Source: Aureispira anguillae (GTDB taxonomy: Bacteria > Bacteroidota > Bacteroidia > Chitinophagales > Saprospiraceae). From it: a DNA stretch of 64,000 nucleotides. Of the stretch, positions 9,279-18,363 are shown piece after piece; the stretch's first letter is position 1, and every line of letters starts with the position of its first letter. The translations under genes were made by a program, and so were the position numbers. Below the pieces are notes generated by a model. That model did no database searches. It was not told where the DNA came from and saw nothing but the letters and a program-made list of their open reading frames with translations. The stretch spans positions 5,991,001 to 6,055,000 of the forward strand of contig NZ_AP026867.1 of the NCBI RefSeq assembly GCF_026000115.1, written 5' to 3'.

Positions 9279-10316
9279 ATGTACATTTATAAAAATATCA
9301 ACCTCATTGGTGCTATCCGCTTTTCTGGTGGGCACCTGATTTGGCTTAGCTGTTGGGCTATTGCGGTTACTTGTTTGTACGAATATTCCTCTTGGGACTG
9401 GCTCCCCATTCCTTGGTTGCCTATTTCTTTAGTTGGTACAGCCGTCGCTTTTTATGTTGGTTTTAAAAACAATCAGTCTTATGACCGAATTTGGGAAGCT
9501 CGAAAAATATGGGGGGCAATTGTCAATAGTAGTAGAGCATGGGGGAGTACAACCAAAGGTTACATTTCCAATATCTTTACAGAAGAAGAACAATCGAACC
9601 AAGCTCTTTACGCTATAAAAAAACGCCTTATTTATCGTCATATTGCATGGTTGTATACTTTGCGTAATCAGTTATTGATTCCCACCCCATGGGAGCACAT
9701 CAACCAAAATAAACATGTCCGATTAACCACCCAAAAAAGAATGCGACAATACGGTTTACATTCCATAGATGGACATTTAACCGAAGAAGAAATCAAAAAT
9801 TTACTTCCAGAGGGCGAATATGAGCGCTTAAACCAAGCTAAAAACACTGCTACTCAAATTATTGATCAACAAGCACAAGATTTACTCCAGCTTAGAGAAC
9901 AGCACCTTATTGATGATTTTCGCCATATGGAGTTACAAAAAATATTATACGATTTTTACATCCATCAAGGAAAATGTGAACGCATCAAAAAATTTCCCTT
10001 GCCTCGTCAATATGGCAGTATGAGTTTTATTTTTGTTTGCATTTTTATTTTTTTGCTTCCTTTTGGAATGGTTGCAGAATTTGCAAAACTTGGACCTTTG
10101 GGAACTTGGTGGTCTATTCCATTCACCATTTTAATTGGTTGGATTTATTTTATGATGGAACTAGTCGGTGATTATTCCGAAAATCCATTTGAAGGTTTAG
10201 GAAACGATATTCCTATGTTAGCTCTTTGCAGAACAATAGAAATTGACCTTAGAGAAATGTTGGACGAAACCGATCTTCCAGCTCCTATTCAAGCGAAAAA
10301 TGGAGTGTTAATGTAA
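9279..10316 (+). CDS. bestrophin-like anion channel (UPF0187)
   Basis: A 345-aa membrane protein. The motif NQSYDRIWEARKIWGAIVN is the bacterial bestrophin signature, and the two pairs of hydrophobic segments (near residues 20-60 and 240-290) with a helical soluble middle match the family. The C-terminal GDYSENPFEGLGNDIPM is the conserved acidic element near the cytoplasmic end. Bacterial homologues form pentameric ion channels. The gene lies 12 nt after the rhomboid gene and is followed by a strong terminator. Confidence 0.85.
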   Translation: MYIYKNINLIGAIRFSGGHLIWLSCWAIAVTCLYEYSSWDWLPIPWLPISLVGTAVAFYVGFKNNQSYDRIWEARKIWGAIVNSSRAWGSTTKGYISNIFTEEEQSNQALYAIKKRLIYRHIAWLYTLRNQLLIPTPWEHINQNKHVRLTTQKRMRQYGLHSIDGHLTEEEIKNLLPEGEYERLNQAKNTATQIIDQQAQDLLQLREQHLIDDFRHMELQKILYDFYIHQGKCERIKKFPLPRQYGSMSFIFVCIFIFLLPFGMVAEFAKLGPLGTWWSIPFTILIGWIYFMMELVGDYSENPFEGLGNDIPMLALCRTIEIDLREMLDETDLPAPIQAKNGVLM

Positions 10317-10330
10317 AGGTTTACTGGATA

Positions 10331-10386
10331 AAAAAAAGCCATGTCTATTAATTTAATACTTCGTGGATTAACATGGCTTTTTTTTA
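10331..10386. terminator. bidirectional terminator between convergent genes
   Basis: A 12-bp stem (10333-10344 with 10371-10382, AAAAAGCCATGT/ACATGGCTTTTT) with A-run before and T-run after. It separates the rightward bestrophin gene from the leftward lipoprotein gene. Confidence 0.8.
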
Positions 10387-10416
10387 TCTGTTTCTAATAT
10401 TATTACTGTATAAAAT

Positions 10417-10926
10417 TTAGTAGATCAACATACTGGTATCTCTAGTTTCTACACTAATCTTAATAAAAGATGACTTTTCTTCATAAGAAGAATCGCTATC
10501 GTATATAGGAGTATAAGTAAACATCATATCTGTTGACGGATATTCATTCATATACCCCAAAGGGTTATGCATATTGACTTCTAGATTATTCACATACTCT
10601 ATATATGGCTTTATTCCTATATTTAATAGTTCATCATATTTAATATATACATTTACTTTAAGGTAATATTTCTTGTTAGAAAAACCATTCTTAACATCTC
10701 TTGATAAAGTATCAATAACATATTCCCCAAAAAGCTTAACATGCTCATTCAACTGACTATGATTAAATTTTGAGTTAAAATACAAATAACAGGAAGGGAT
10801 TTTAATCTCATTCTTGAGGTTACTTTTTCCTAGCTTCTCCCCTTTCATTTCCACAGAAACAGGAGTTTCTTCACAAGCGACAATAAAGAATATTAGACTA
10901 ATTACTCCCAATAATAATTTTTGCAT
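10417..10926 (-). CDS. putative lipoprotein, downstream partner in cassette A
   Basis: About 169 aa from the ATG at 10926 (MQKLLLGV); the signal segment ends in FFIVACEE, a plausible lipobox Cys. The rest is unlike any family I recognise; it is polar and strand-rich (KYYLKVNVYIKYDELL, TYTPIYDSDSSYEE). The start lies inside the 3' end of the upstream head/tail gene (29-nt overlap), so translation is probably coupled. The gene occupies the same slot as the 12409-12903 gene in the second cassette but is not visibly similar to it. That arrangement (variable tail plus its own small secreted gene) is why I treat it as a partner of the tail. Confidence 0.65.
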   Translation of the reverse strand: MQKLLLGVISLIFFIVACEETPVSVEMKGEKLGKSNLKNEIKIPSCYLYFNSKFNHSQLNEHVKLFGEYVIDTLSRDVKNGFSNKKYYLKVNVYIKYDELLNIGIKPYIEYVNNLEVNMHNPLGYMNEYPSTDMMFTYTPIYDSDSSYEEKSSFIKISVETRDTSMLIY

Positions 10927-11941
10927 ATCGCTTTGATTGTTTAGCTTCTCCAATAGATATTATGTTAATTTTTGCTATTCCTCTCCCATCTATTTTTCCT
11001 ATCATTCCATCTAAATACTTTTTTATAGTTAATCCCCTCATTCTTCCTAAATTAAAGTTGTCTATTTCTTTCCCTGTGTGTGAGGTATACCCCTCTATTG
11101 TGATAACCATTTCCCTATTTTTTACAGCAGCTAGTGTTGCTTTATCCAAAGATAGCCACCACTGATGTAATTCCTTAAATTGTGTATTAGATAGTTCTGC
11201 CTGATTCTCCCGTTCAAATACCAACTCCTTTTCTATAGTCTGAAAAGGAACAATATCTGTAACTTGAATTTGTATACCAACAAGTGTATTGCTAAGCACT
11301 TGCTTCTCATACTTCACTCCTTCCTCATCTTTTGCTGGTGTTGTTGCTGCCCCTTTTATGCTAATTGAATGGTTACGTTCATTGTATTGCGCCGATAATT
11401 CTACTGAATATTCTTGAATCAAATCAGGTTTAGAAGCTTCTATAATTTTATCTGCAATCCTACTAAACGATAATTTCCCATTGGGCTGAATAGCTACTTC
11501 ACAATAATGATCCTTAATGATATATTCTGCTTTATGATGCAATCCCCCTATCCCATGCCAATAATCTATGTTTGCTTTAGTCCAAATACTAATATGGTAA
11601 TTGGCATTTGCTGAAAGGGCAATATTTTTTTGCCCCTCTTGGTCGAGCTCTATTTTTGTATTTATAATTTCCTGACCATCTTGCATCCCCCAACCTTGGA
11701 TATTCACAAATGTTTCCAAAGAAAAATCTACCCAAAAATCTACTCCTTTTTTGATCGGGTCATCAAGCAATTGCTGTTTTATTTTTTTTACCTTCTGTTG
11801 TAAACGATTCAATTGCTCTTGCTCCTCTTCCGAAATAGTGCCATCCTCAGCATATAATTGAGTATATTTATTCAATTCTTGCTCAATCTTTTCTAATACC
11901 TTTAAATCTTTAGGGGGCAGTTTATCATTTTTGTTTTGCAT
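10898..11941 (-). CDS. head/OmpA-like-tail protein, cassette A
   Basis: A 347-aa protein without a signal peptide. Residues 1-248 form a head with a short coiled coil (about 12-65) and a beta-rich domain (VDFWVDFSLETFVNIQGWG onward). They are identical to the head of the 12900-13949 protein. Residues 249-347 are an OmpA-C-like tail: VITIEGYTSHTG and FNLGRMRG correspond to GHTDxxG and LSxxRA, but the Asp that contacts diaminopimelate in peptidoglycan-binding OmpA domains is Ser here. The gene is preceded by a copy of the flanking DNA, including a fragment of the next gene. Function unknown; the lack of an export signal is odd for an OmpA-type domain. Confidence 0.75.
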   Translation of the reverse strand: MQNKNDKLPPKDLKVLEKIEQELNKYTQLYAEDGTISEEEQEQLNRLQQKVKKIKQQLLDDPIKKGVDFWVDFSLETFVNIQGWGMQDGQEIINTKIELDQEGQKNIALSANANYHISIWTKANIDYWHGIGGLHHKAEYIIKDHYCEVAIQPNGKLSFSRIADKIIEASKPDLIQEYSVELSAQYNERNHSISIKGAATTPAKDEEGVKYEKQVLSNTLVGIQIQVTDIVPFQTIEKELVFERENQAELSNTQFKELHQWWLSLDKATLAAVKNREMVITIEGYTSHTGKEIDNFNLGRMRGLTIKKYLDGMIGKIDGRGIAKINIISIGEAKQSKRYAKIIIGSN

Positions 11942-12163
11942 AATTCTTTATTGAGCACTCATTTTCAAATCATTACAAAACACAAGATACAATTATCGTA
12001 AAAAAATCCACTTTACTAGACACTTATTTTTGTTCTATAATAAAATAAACAATTAATACGATGTTTTTTGACTCACAACAGTCCTCACTTTGGGCTTTAC
12101 TACCTGAAATTCAACTCTTCTATTGATGGCTCGCCCCTGATGGGTTGCATTATTCTCAATAGG
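11199..12163. repeat. 965-bp direct repeat, copy A
   Basis: This stretch matches 13207-14171 with a constant offset of 2008 and no gaps. I counted 11 mismatches (about 98.9% identity): nine in the coding head, all silent, and two in the gene-fragment part. It covers the head-coding part of the 10898-11941 gene, its upstream region and the last 111 bp of the PD40/OmpA gene. The breakpoints are sharp: similarity ends abruptly at 11199 in the coding sequence and at 12163. Confidence 0.95.
12053..12163 (-). pseudogene. 3' fragment of the PD40/OmpA gene carried by the duplication
   Basis: These 111 bp encode the last residues of the OmpA-family protein at 14061-16187 (ENNATHQGRAINRRVEFQVV and the end, through the stop codon) but have no 5' part. 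Only two mismatches separate it from the intact copy. It is a passenger of the 965-bp duplication and shows which way the duplicated block was derived. Confidence 0.9.
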
Positions 12164-12175
12164 ATTTTGTCAACC

Positions 12176-12405
12176 AAAGCATTAAAATACTGATTATTAG
12201 ATTAATACAAGATACTTTTTTATGCTTTTTGTTAACTGTCTCATGAGCATAGCGAACTAAAAAACTAAAAACCACGCAGAACCCAGCTTGCTGGCTCACG
12301 AGTGATAACGAACCGACCTCAGGTAGCTCATAAGCGCTAGCGCACTAGCTAACCTAGTACCGCAGGTACCACGTAGTAGCAACGCAGTTAATCAGCAGAG
12401 TATTA
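12176..12405. repeat. dispersed intergenic repeat, copy 1
   Basis: About 230 bp of non-coding DNA built from short hyphenated palindromes such as GCTAGCGCACTAGC and GGTACC. Positions 12281-12357 match the reverse complement of 20226-20303 at about 95%, 12369-12394 match the reverse complement of 32826-32851, and 12180-12225 match about 32901-32945 more loosely. It fills the gap between the gene fragment and the small cassette-B gene. Confidence 0.8.
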
Positions 12406-12408
12406 GTA

Positions 12409-12903
12409 TTAATACATTAGTCTATTAATCTGAACAACAAAATATTCTTCTTCTTTTGACTGAAGATCCTCAATACTTGTAGTAAACATTACTGATGGTA
12501 TTCCCTGCACTCTACCAATTCGCCTTGAGAGAGATTCTTCTAAGGCTCTATCAAATTTTTGAATAGCAATGACCTTATCCTCATTCTTTAATTGAATATC
12601 TGACAAATAGTACGTTTTCTGTATCATCATTTTTTTATAACGTAAACTATCTCGTATATCTTGGGGTAACCTATTCTTCCAGTCAGAAATTAATTTGGAC
12701 GATTTTTCCCAATAATCATATTCTGTAATAGGAAAACGACTTCTATATTTTTGTAAAATGCTGTCTTCAATTACATTGGGGCTTTTTATATCCTTATATA
12801 CATATTTATAGACAATATGAGGTGGTTCTTTTGCTAAAGTAATTACTATATAAACTAAAGTGCTAATAATACATAAAAGAATAGGCAAGATTACTTTTTT
12901 CAT
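12409..12903 (-). CDS. small exported or membrane-anchored protein, downstream partner in cassette B
   Basis: A 164-aa protein with an N-terminal hydrophobic segment (ILPILLCIISTLVYIVITLA) that could be a signal peptide or a single anchor, then a polar helical region (KYRSRFPITEYDYWEKSSK, DIRDSLRYKKMM). I do not recognise a family. Its ATG overlaps the stop of the upstream head/tail gene by four bases (ATGA), so the two are translationally coupled. It occupies the same position as the lipoprotein of cassette A but differs from it in sequence. Confidence 0.65.
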   Translation of the reverse strand: MKKVILPILLCIISTLVYIVITLAKEPPHIVYKYVYKDIKSPNVIEDSILQKYRSRFPITEYDYWEKSSKLISDWKNRLPQDIRDSLRYKKMMIQKTYYLSDIQLKNEDKVIAIQKFDRALEESLSRRIGRVQGIPSVMFTTSIEDLQSKEEEYFVVQINRLMY

Positions 12904-13949
12904 AACTCAACTATTTTTATTTTTACATAACGTTTAGGATCTCCTGTTTCCTCTCCCTCTCCTATACACTCAAAAATACAAACGGCATTCCCATTGTCAT
13001 CTACACCTATTTTAGGTTTTAATAACCTAGCAATATGTTGAGCTCTTTTAGTCCCTAATATTTCATTATATCTCTCTGTTCCTGTAGGACTAGTAAATCC
13101 CTGTATAACAACTTTTGCCTTCCTATTTCTTACCAATTCCTTTAGTCTTGGATCTAATTCTTGCCACCACTTTCTACACACGGAAGCCTGATCACTAGAC
13201 AAAATAGCCTGATTCTCCCGTTCAAATACCAACTCCTTTTCTATGGTCTGAAAAGGAACAATATCTGTAACTTGAATTTGTATACCAACAAGTGTATTGC
13301 TAAGCACTTGCTTCTCATACTTCACTCCTTCCTCGTCTTTTGCTGGTGTTGTTGCTGCCCCTTTTATGCTAATTGAATGGTTACGTTCGTTGTATTGTGC
13401 CGATAGTTCTACTGAATATTCTTGAATCAAATCAGGTTTAGAAGCTTCTATAATTTTATCTGCAATCCTACTAAACGATAATTTCCCATTGGGCTGAATA
13501 GCTACTTCACAATAATGATCCTTAATAATATATTCTGCTTTATGATGCAATCCCCCTATCCCATGCCAATAATCTATGTTTGCTTTAGTCCAAATACTAA
13601 TATGGTAATTGGCATTTGCTGAAAGGGCAATATTTTTTTGCCCCTCTTGGTCCAGCTCTATTTTTGTATTTATAATTTCCTGACCATCTTGCATCCCCCA
13701 ACCTTGGATATTCACAAATGTTTCCAAAGAAAAATCTACCCAAAAATCTACTCCTTTTTTGATCGGGTCATCAAGCAATTGCTGTTTTATTTTTTTTACC
13801 TTCTGTTGTAAACGATTCAATTGCTCTTGCTCCTCTTCCGAAATAGTGCCATCCTCAGCATATAATTGAGTATATTTATTCAATTCCTGCTCGATCTTTT
13901 CTAATACCTTTAAATCTTTAGGGGGCAGTTTATCATTTTTGTTTTGCAT
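12900..13949 (-). CDS. head/OmpA-like-tail protein, cassette B
   Basis: A 349-aa protein. Residues 1-248 are identical to the head of the cassette-A protein; from residue 249 the sequence diverges at once into a different OmpA-like tail (KVVIQGFTSPTGTERYNEIL, GTKRAQHIARLL). As in cassette A, the Asp of the usual HTD motif is Ser (FTS) while the following Arg is kept, so standard peptidoglycan binding is doubtful. No signal peptide. It sits 111 nt downstream of the PD40/OmpA gene with the same orientation. The 9 silent differences between the heads and no amino-acid change suggest selection on the head or gene conversion. Confidence 0.75.
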   Translation of the reverse strand: MQNKNDKLPPKDLKVLEKIEQELNKYTQLYAEDGTISEEEQEQLNRLQQKVKKIKQQLLDDPIKKGVDFWVDFSLETFVNIQGWGMQDGQEIINTKIELDQEGQKNIALSANANYHISIWTKANIDYWHGIGGLHHKAEYIIKDHYCEVAIQPNGKLSFSRIADKIIEASKPDLIQEYSVELSAQYNERNHSISIKGAATTPAKDEEGVKYEKQVLSNTLVGIQIQVTDIVPFQTIEKELVFERENQAILSSDQASVCRKWWQELDPRLKELVRNRKAKVVIQGFTSPTGTERYNEILGTKRAQHIARLLKPKIGVDDNGNAVCIFECIGEGEETGDPKRYVKIKIVEL

Positions 13950-14171
13950 AATTCTTTATTGAGCACTCATTTTCAAATCATTACAAAACACAAGATACAA
14001 TTATCGTAAAAAAATCCACTTTACTAGACACTTATTTTTGTTCTATAATAAAATAAACAATTAATACGATGTTTTTTGACTCACAACAGTCCTCACTTTG
14101 GGCTTTACTACCTGAAATTCAACTCTTCTATTGATGGCTCGCCCCTGGTGAGTTGCATTATTCTCAATAGG
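13207..14171. repeat. 965-bp direct repeat, copy B
   Basis: The second copy of the direct repeat, containing the head of the 12900-13949 gene, the 111-bp spacer and the 3' end of the intact PD40/OmpA gene. Because the gene is complete here, this is likely the original location and copy A the duplicate. Confidence 0.95.
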
Positions 14172-16187
14172 CTTTGTTTCTCCAAACCCTTTAAAAGCAA
14201 AACGCACTCGATCAATTCCTTTTTGTTCTAAATATCGAATAACCGCTCCTGAGCGATTCATTGCCAAAGTCCAATTATAATCGTGCGATCCATTGCTATC
14301 CGTATGCCCCAATACTTCTATATCAATTTGAGGATAAATTTTTAAGGTATCTGCCATCTTATCTAAAATGGCAATGGCTTTATTCGTTAGTTTATATTCA
14401 TCATGGTCAAAATAAACACTTCTAAAAGAAGGTGTATGCGATGCTCTAATTGGTATTTTGACAGCCTCATGGGGTTTCTTTTTGGGCTGAAAACAAATCG
14501 GATCTAATTCTCGTTCTTCATACTGGCTTAATCCTGTTAAATCAATCTCTATGGTATCGTGGCTACTTGTTTCTATTTCTTTATTATAAACGGCCACCAC
14601 TTTGTATTTAGCACCACCAGCTAAAGCTAATTTAAATTCTCCATTTATTGGATTGGTTCGAGCATAGGCATCTTCTGATAATGCACCATCTTTGTAAACA
14701 TAGATACTAGTAGGAATTGCTTTTTGGTCAAAACAGTTGATGACGTATCCCGTTATCAAAGCCGTTGGATCAGGACGCAACGCTTTAGGCATTTTTAAGC
14801 TATAGATGTCATAGCCCCCATAAGAGTCTTTGTCGGAAACAAAATAGGCATACTCTCCAGATGCAGGGATAACTAAGCCTTCATCTGCTCCTTTGGTATT
14901 GATGGTTGGTCCCAAATTTTTTGGAACTTCCCAATTGGTCCAAGTGTGATCTAACCGTTTTGCCATAAAAATATCTCGCCCCCCATAGCCAGGATGTCCA
15001 TCTGTATCAAAATATAAAGTTTTGCCATCTGCGGCTAAAAAAGGACAATGTTCATTTCCTTCCGTATTGATGGTTGGTCCTAAATTTCTAGGGGCTGAAA
15101 AATTACCATCTGCCTGCAAAAAACTAACATATAGATCTCTACCGCCATAGGTATCTGGTCGCTTCATAGAAAAAACAATGGTTCTTCCATCTGCTGCTAA
15201 ATCAAAGGAAACCCAGCGCCCTACATGCTGCAATCTTCTAATGGCCTTTCGTTGGGGCTGTGACCATCCATCCTTTGTTCTATGGGTAAATGCCAAAACC
15301 TCATCCATACTGGTTCGCCCATAGCTATTAATAGCCATCAGGGTATTATTATCAGGCATAACAGCATTTACAAAATTATTGCTATTGTTGTTGAGTGGGC
15401 GACCAATATTTTGAGCAAGCGACCAAACACCATCCTCCGAACGAGTACTATAATAAATATCCTGCCCTCCAAAACCATCTCTGGCTTCTTCTCGTACAAA
15501 ATACAACGTTTTGCCATCAGGGCTAATAGTAGGCGATTTGTCTACATATTCACTGTTTACCTGCTTCCCTAAATTTCTAGGCATCGTTCCAGCAGCAACA
15601 TCTCCCCCATCTACCAACTTGATTGCTCCCATATCTTGATAAATAGAAAAACTTTTGAAGACAACACTAGCGGCACTGCTTTTCATCGCCACCCCAGTAT
15701 GATCAAAAGCTCGATAAGGCATTTTGTAAACCATCTTACCATTGATAAAAAACTGCAAAACAGTTCCTTTTTTTTGCACTTCCAATTGGTTATACCCCTT
15801 ATCAATGATTTTGGATTTTTTCACCCACGATTCAATAACATTAAATTTTCCATTCAATTGATAACCAATTCTAAATTCTTGATCGCTGTTGATTTCAAAA
15901 TGGTAATACTTATAAGCATCCTTCCGAGCCCAAGACATTCCCCATTTGGCAGCAATGTCAAGTGAGTCAGAATCAAATTCTGCTACTAATCTAAAATCCT
16001 TTTCTGCATTTACATACAGTGCATTGTGGTAAGTTTTTTCATTGTATTCATTGACCTTATACCATCGATTAACATTTTTATCAAAATCTTGTTCCTTAAA
16101 CCACAGTGGAAGATTGTCTTGCGCAAGCACAATAGAAACAATAAAACACTGCATTGTTATTAATAGATTAATTCGTTGCCAATTCAT
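14061..16187 (-). CDS. PorE-like OmpA family protein with PD40 propeller
   Basis: A 708-aa secreted protein. A signal peptide ends near IVLAQ; residues about 25-185 resemble a LamG/glucanase-like jelly roll; residues about 205-465 contain several PD40 (WD40-like) repeats such as SPTISPDGKTLYFVRE and YGGRDIFMAK; a carboxypeptidase-regulatory-like strand domain follows (ITGYVINCFDQKAIPTS); the C-terminus is an OmpA peptidoglycan-binding domain with VYFDHDEYKL and LGHTDSNGSHDYN, where the Asp and the later Arg are present. PorE of the T9SS has PD40, CRD and OmpA parts in the same order, so a cell-wall-anchored T9SS or envelope role is likely, although the N-terminus differs from PorE's TPRs. Its 3' end was copied into the neighbouring duplication. 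Confidence 0.85.
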   Translation of the reverse strand: MNWQRINLLITMQCFIVSIVLAQDNLPLWFKEQDFDKNVNRWYKVNEYNEKTYHNALYVNAEKDFRLVAEFDSDSLDIAAKWGMSWARKDAYKYYHFEINSDQEFRIGYQLNGKFNVIESWVKKSKIIDKGYNQLEVQKKGTVLQFFINGKMVYKMPYRAFDHTGVAMKSSAASVVFKSFSIYQDMGAIKLVDGGDVAAGTMPRNLGKQVNSEYVDKSPTISPDGKTLYFVREEARDGFGGQDIYYSTRSEDGVWSLAQNIGRPLNNNSNNFVNAVMPDNNTLMAINSYGRTSMDEVLAFTHRTKDGWSQPQRKAIRRLQHVGRWVSFDLAADGRTIVFSMKRPDTYGGRDLYVSFLQADGNFSAPRNLGPTINTEGNEHCPFLAADGKTLYFDTDGHPGYGGRDIFMAKRLDHTWTNWEVPKNLGPTINTKGADEGLVIPASGEYAYFVSDKDSYGGYDIYSLKMPKALRPDPTALITGYVINCFDQKAIPTSIYVYKDGALSEDAYARTNPINGEFKLALAGGAKYKVVAVYNKEIETSSHDTIEIDLTGLSQYEERELDPICFQPKKKPHEAVKIPIRASHTPSFRSVYFDHDEYKLTNKAIAILDKMADTLKIYPQIDIEVLGHTDSNGSHDYNWTLAMNRSGAVIRYLEQKGIDRVRFAFKGFGETKPIENNATHQGRAINRRVEFQVVKPKVRTVVSQKTSY

Positions 16188-16353
16188 AGTTTATCTTTTT
16201 ACGGAGTTTTTTAGAACTTATTAATCCCCAAATTCTTAAAAAGTTACGATAATTTGTTTCAGAATCAAGCCCCAAATAATATTCCTCTTTTGCTCAACTT
16301 CCTATTTCTTAATAAAATGCCCACTTGCTATTTTTGTCAAAATAATTCACCAA

Positions 16354-16385
16354 TTGGATTTAATCTAAGTAATGTTGTATCTTTG
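16354..16385 (+). promoter_or_regulatory. Bacteroidota-type promoter of mnmG
   Basis: TTG (16354-16356), a 21-nt spacer and TATCTTTG (16378-16385) match the TTG-N19-21-TAnnTTTG consensus. The expected start of transcription is about 75 nt before the mnmG start codon. Confidence 0.65.
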
Positions 16386-16467
16386 TTACTAATTTTTTCA
16401 AGATGTACCCTCTATTTATAAATAGAACAAGTACTGCTCAAAATACAAACGAATAACTTTAAATACT

Positions 16468-18327
16468 ATGTTTCCAGAATATGATGTAATTGTTGTTGGT
16501 GGAGGACATGCAGGTTGCGAAGCAGCAACTGCAGCAGCCAATATGGGGTCTAAGGTCTTATTAGCAACTATGAATATGGAGACCATTGCCAAAATGTCTT
16601 GCAACCCTGCAATGGGAGGAGTTGCCAAAGGGCAAATCGTACGTGAAATTGATGCCTTAGGAGGCTATTCTGGCATCGTTACTGATCATACCATGATTCA
16701 ATTTCGCATGCTTAATTTATCCAAAGGCCCTGCAATGTGGAGCCCTCGAGCACAAAGTGATCGCATGCGTTTTGCCGAAAAATGGCGCATGATGCTGGAA
16801 GCCAATCCTAATATTTCTTTTTGGCAAGAAATGATTGTTGGGTTAATTGTAAAAAATGGAGTGGTCAAAGGAGTTCGTACTTCTTTAGGCTTAGAGATTG
16901 CCGCTAAAACTGTTATTTTAACCAATGGAACGTTCTTAAATGGTATTATTCATATTGGTGAACGCAAAATTAGTGCTGGTCGTGCGGGAGAGCGAGCCTC
17001 TACAGGTATTACTGCCCAACTGGTAGAATTGGGTTTTGAATCGGATCGCATGAAAACAGGAACTCCTGCTCGTGTGGATGGTCGTACCATTAATTGGGAT
17101 GCTATGGAGGTACAACATGGAGATGAGCCCGCTGGCAAATTTTCGTATACCAATACCCCCAAGTTATTAAAGCAACGCCCTTGTCATATTACTTATACCA
17201 ATAAAAAAGTACACGAAATCCTAAAAACAGGCTTTGATAAGTCTCCTATGTTTACAGGTCGAATCCAAGGAATAGGGCCTCGTTATTGTCCTTCCATCGA
17301 AGATAAAATTGAACGTTTTGCAGATAAAGAACGCCACCAATTGTTTGTTGAGCCTGAAGGCTGGGAAACCTGTGAGGTTTATGTCAATGGTTTTTCTAGT
17401 TCTTTGCCAGAAGATGTACAATACAAGGCAATGCAATTAATCCCTGGCTTTGAAAACGCAAAGATGTTTCGCCCAGGCTATGCTATAGAATACGATTTTT
17501 TCCAACCTACACAACTAAAGGTTTCTTTAGAAACACGCTTAGTTAAAAATTTGTTCTTTGCTGGACAAATCAATGGAACAACAGGTTACGAAGAAGCTGC
17601 TGCTCAAGGGCTAATGGCTGGAATTAATGCTCATCTAAAAATTCATAATCAAGAACCATTTGTATTAAAACGGTCAGAAGCCTATATTGGTGTTCTAATT
17701 GACGATTTGATTAATAAAGGAACGGAAGAACCTTACCGTATGTTTACTTCCCGTGCAGAGCATCGAATCTTATTGCGTCAAGATAATGCTGATGTTCGAT
17801 TAACTCCATTGGCAGATAAATTAGGAATTGATGTCAAAGATCGTTTGGATCGTGTTCAAGAAAAGCAACTTGCTAACGATAAAATTGCCGATTTCATTCG
17901 AAATACCAGTATAGAACCAGCTGCTATTGAGCAGGTTTTACTAAAAAAAGGTTCTGCTCCTTTGCGCCAAAAAATGAAAATGCATAAGATCTTATTACGT
18001 CCTAATATGGGAATTCAAGATTTTGTATCAGCAGTCCCCAAAGTTGCTACATTTATGGCTCAATTTGAAGAAGAGTTTATTACTTGCGCAGAAATCAACC
18101 TAAAGTATGAAGGTTATATTCGTAAAGAAAAAGAACAAGTAGATAAAATCAATCGCTTAGAAGACGTTCGCTTATACGATATTGATTATTCAACCATCAA
18201 AGGGCTTTCTTCTGAAGCAGTTGAAAAACTGAATAAATTACAACCTGCGACCATTGGGCAAGCCAGTCGTATTAGTGGTGTTTCTCCTGCCGATGTATCA
18301 ATCTTATTAGTTTACGTTGGTCGATAA
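16468..18327 (+). CDS. mnmG: tRNA uridine-5-carboxymethylaminomethyl modification enzyme MnmG
   Basis: A 619-aa FAD enzyme (GidA) that, with MnmE, installs the carboxymethylaminomethyl group on the wobble uridine of certain tRNAs. The Rossmann motif GGGHAGCEAA is at residues 11-20, the family signature GPRYCPSIEDKI is near residue 271, and TGYEEAAAQGL and RAEHRILLRQDNAD are conserved later blocks. The C-terminal helical domain for MnmE and tRNA contact is complete (ISGVSPADVSILLVY). Length is standard. It has its own promoter and terminator. Confidence 0.97.
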   Translation: MFPEYDVIVVGGGHAGCEAATAAANMGSKVLLATMNMETIAKMSCNPAMGGVAKGQIVREIDALGGYSGIVTDHTMIQFRMLNLSKGPAMWSPRAQSDRMRFAEKWRMMLEANPNISFWQEMIVGLIVKNGVVKGVRTSLGLEIAAKTVILTNGTFLNGIIHIGERKISAGRAGERASTGITAQLVELGFESDRMKTGTPARVDGRTINWDAMEVQHGDEPAGKFSYTNTPKLLKQRPCHITYTNKKVHEILKTGFDKSPMFTGRIQGIGPRYCPSIEDKIERFADKERHQLFVEPEGWETCEVYVNGFSSSLPEDVQYKAMQLIPGFENAKMFRPGYAIEYDFFQPTQLKVSLETRLVKNLFFAGQINGTTGYEEAAAQGLMAGINAHLKIHNQEPFVLKRSEAYIGVLIDDLINKGTEEPYRMFTSRAEHRILLRQDNADVRLTPLADKLGIDVKDRLDRVQEKQLANDKIADFIRNTSIEPAAIEQVLLKKGSAPLRQKMKMHKILLRPNMGIQDFVSAVPKVATFMAQFEEEFITCAEINLKYEGYIRKEKEQVDKINRLEDVRLYDIDYSTIKGLSSEAVEKLNKLQPATIGQASRISGVSPADVSILLVYVGR

Positions 18328-18363
18328 GTTAATGCTTGGCTAGAAAATCAGCAGAGTAATGAT

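Noticed and set aside
10898-13949. Classical toxin/immunity pairs
   Set aside because: The tails are OmpA-like and no toxin motif is visible, so I describe the layout as similar to, but not shown to be, a polymorphic toxin system.
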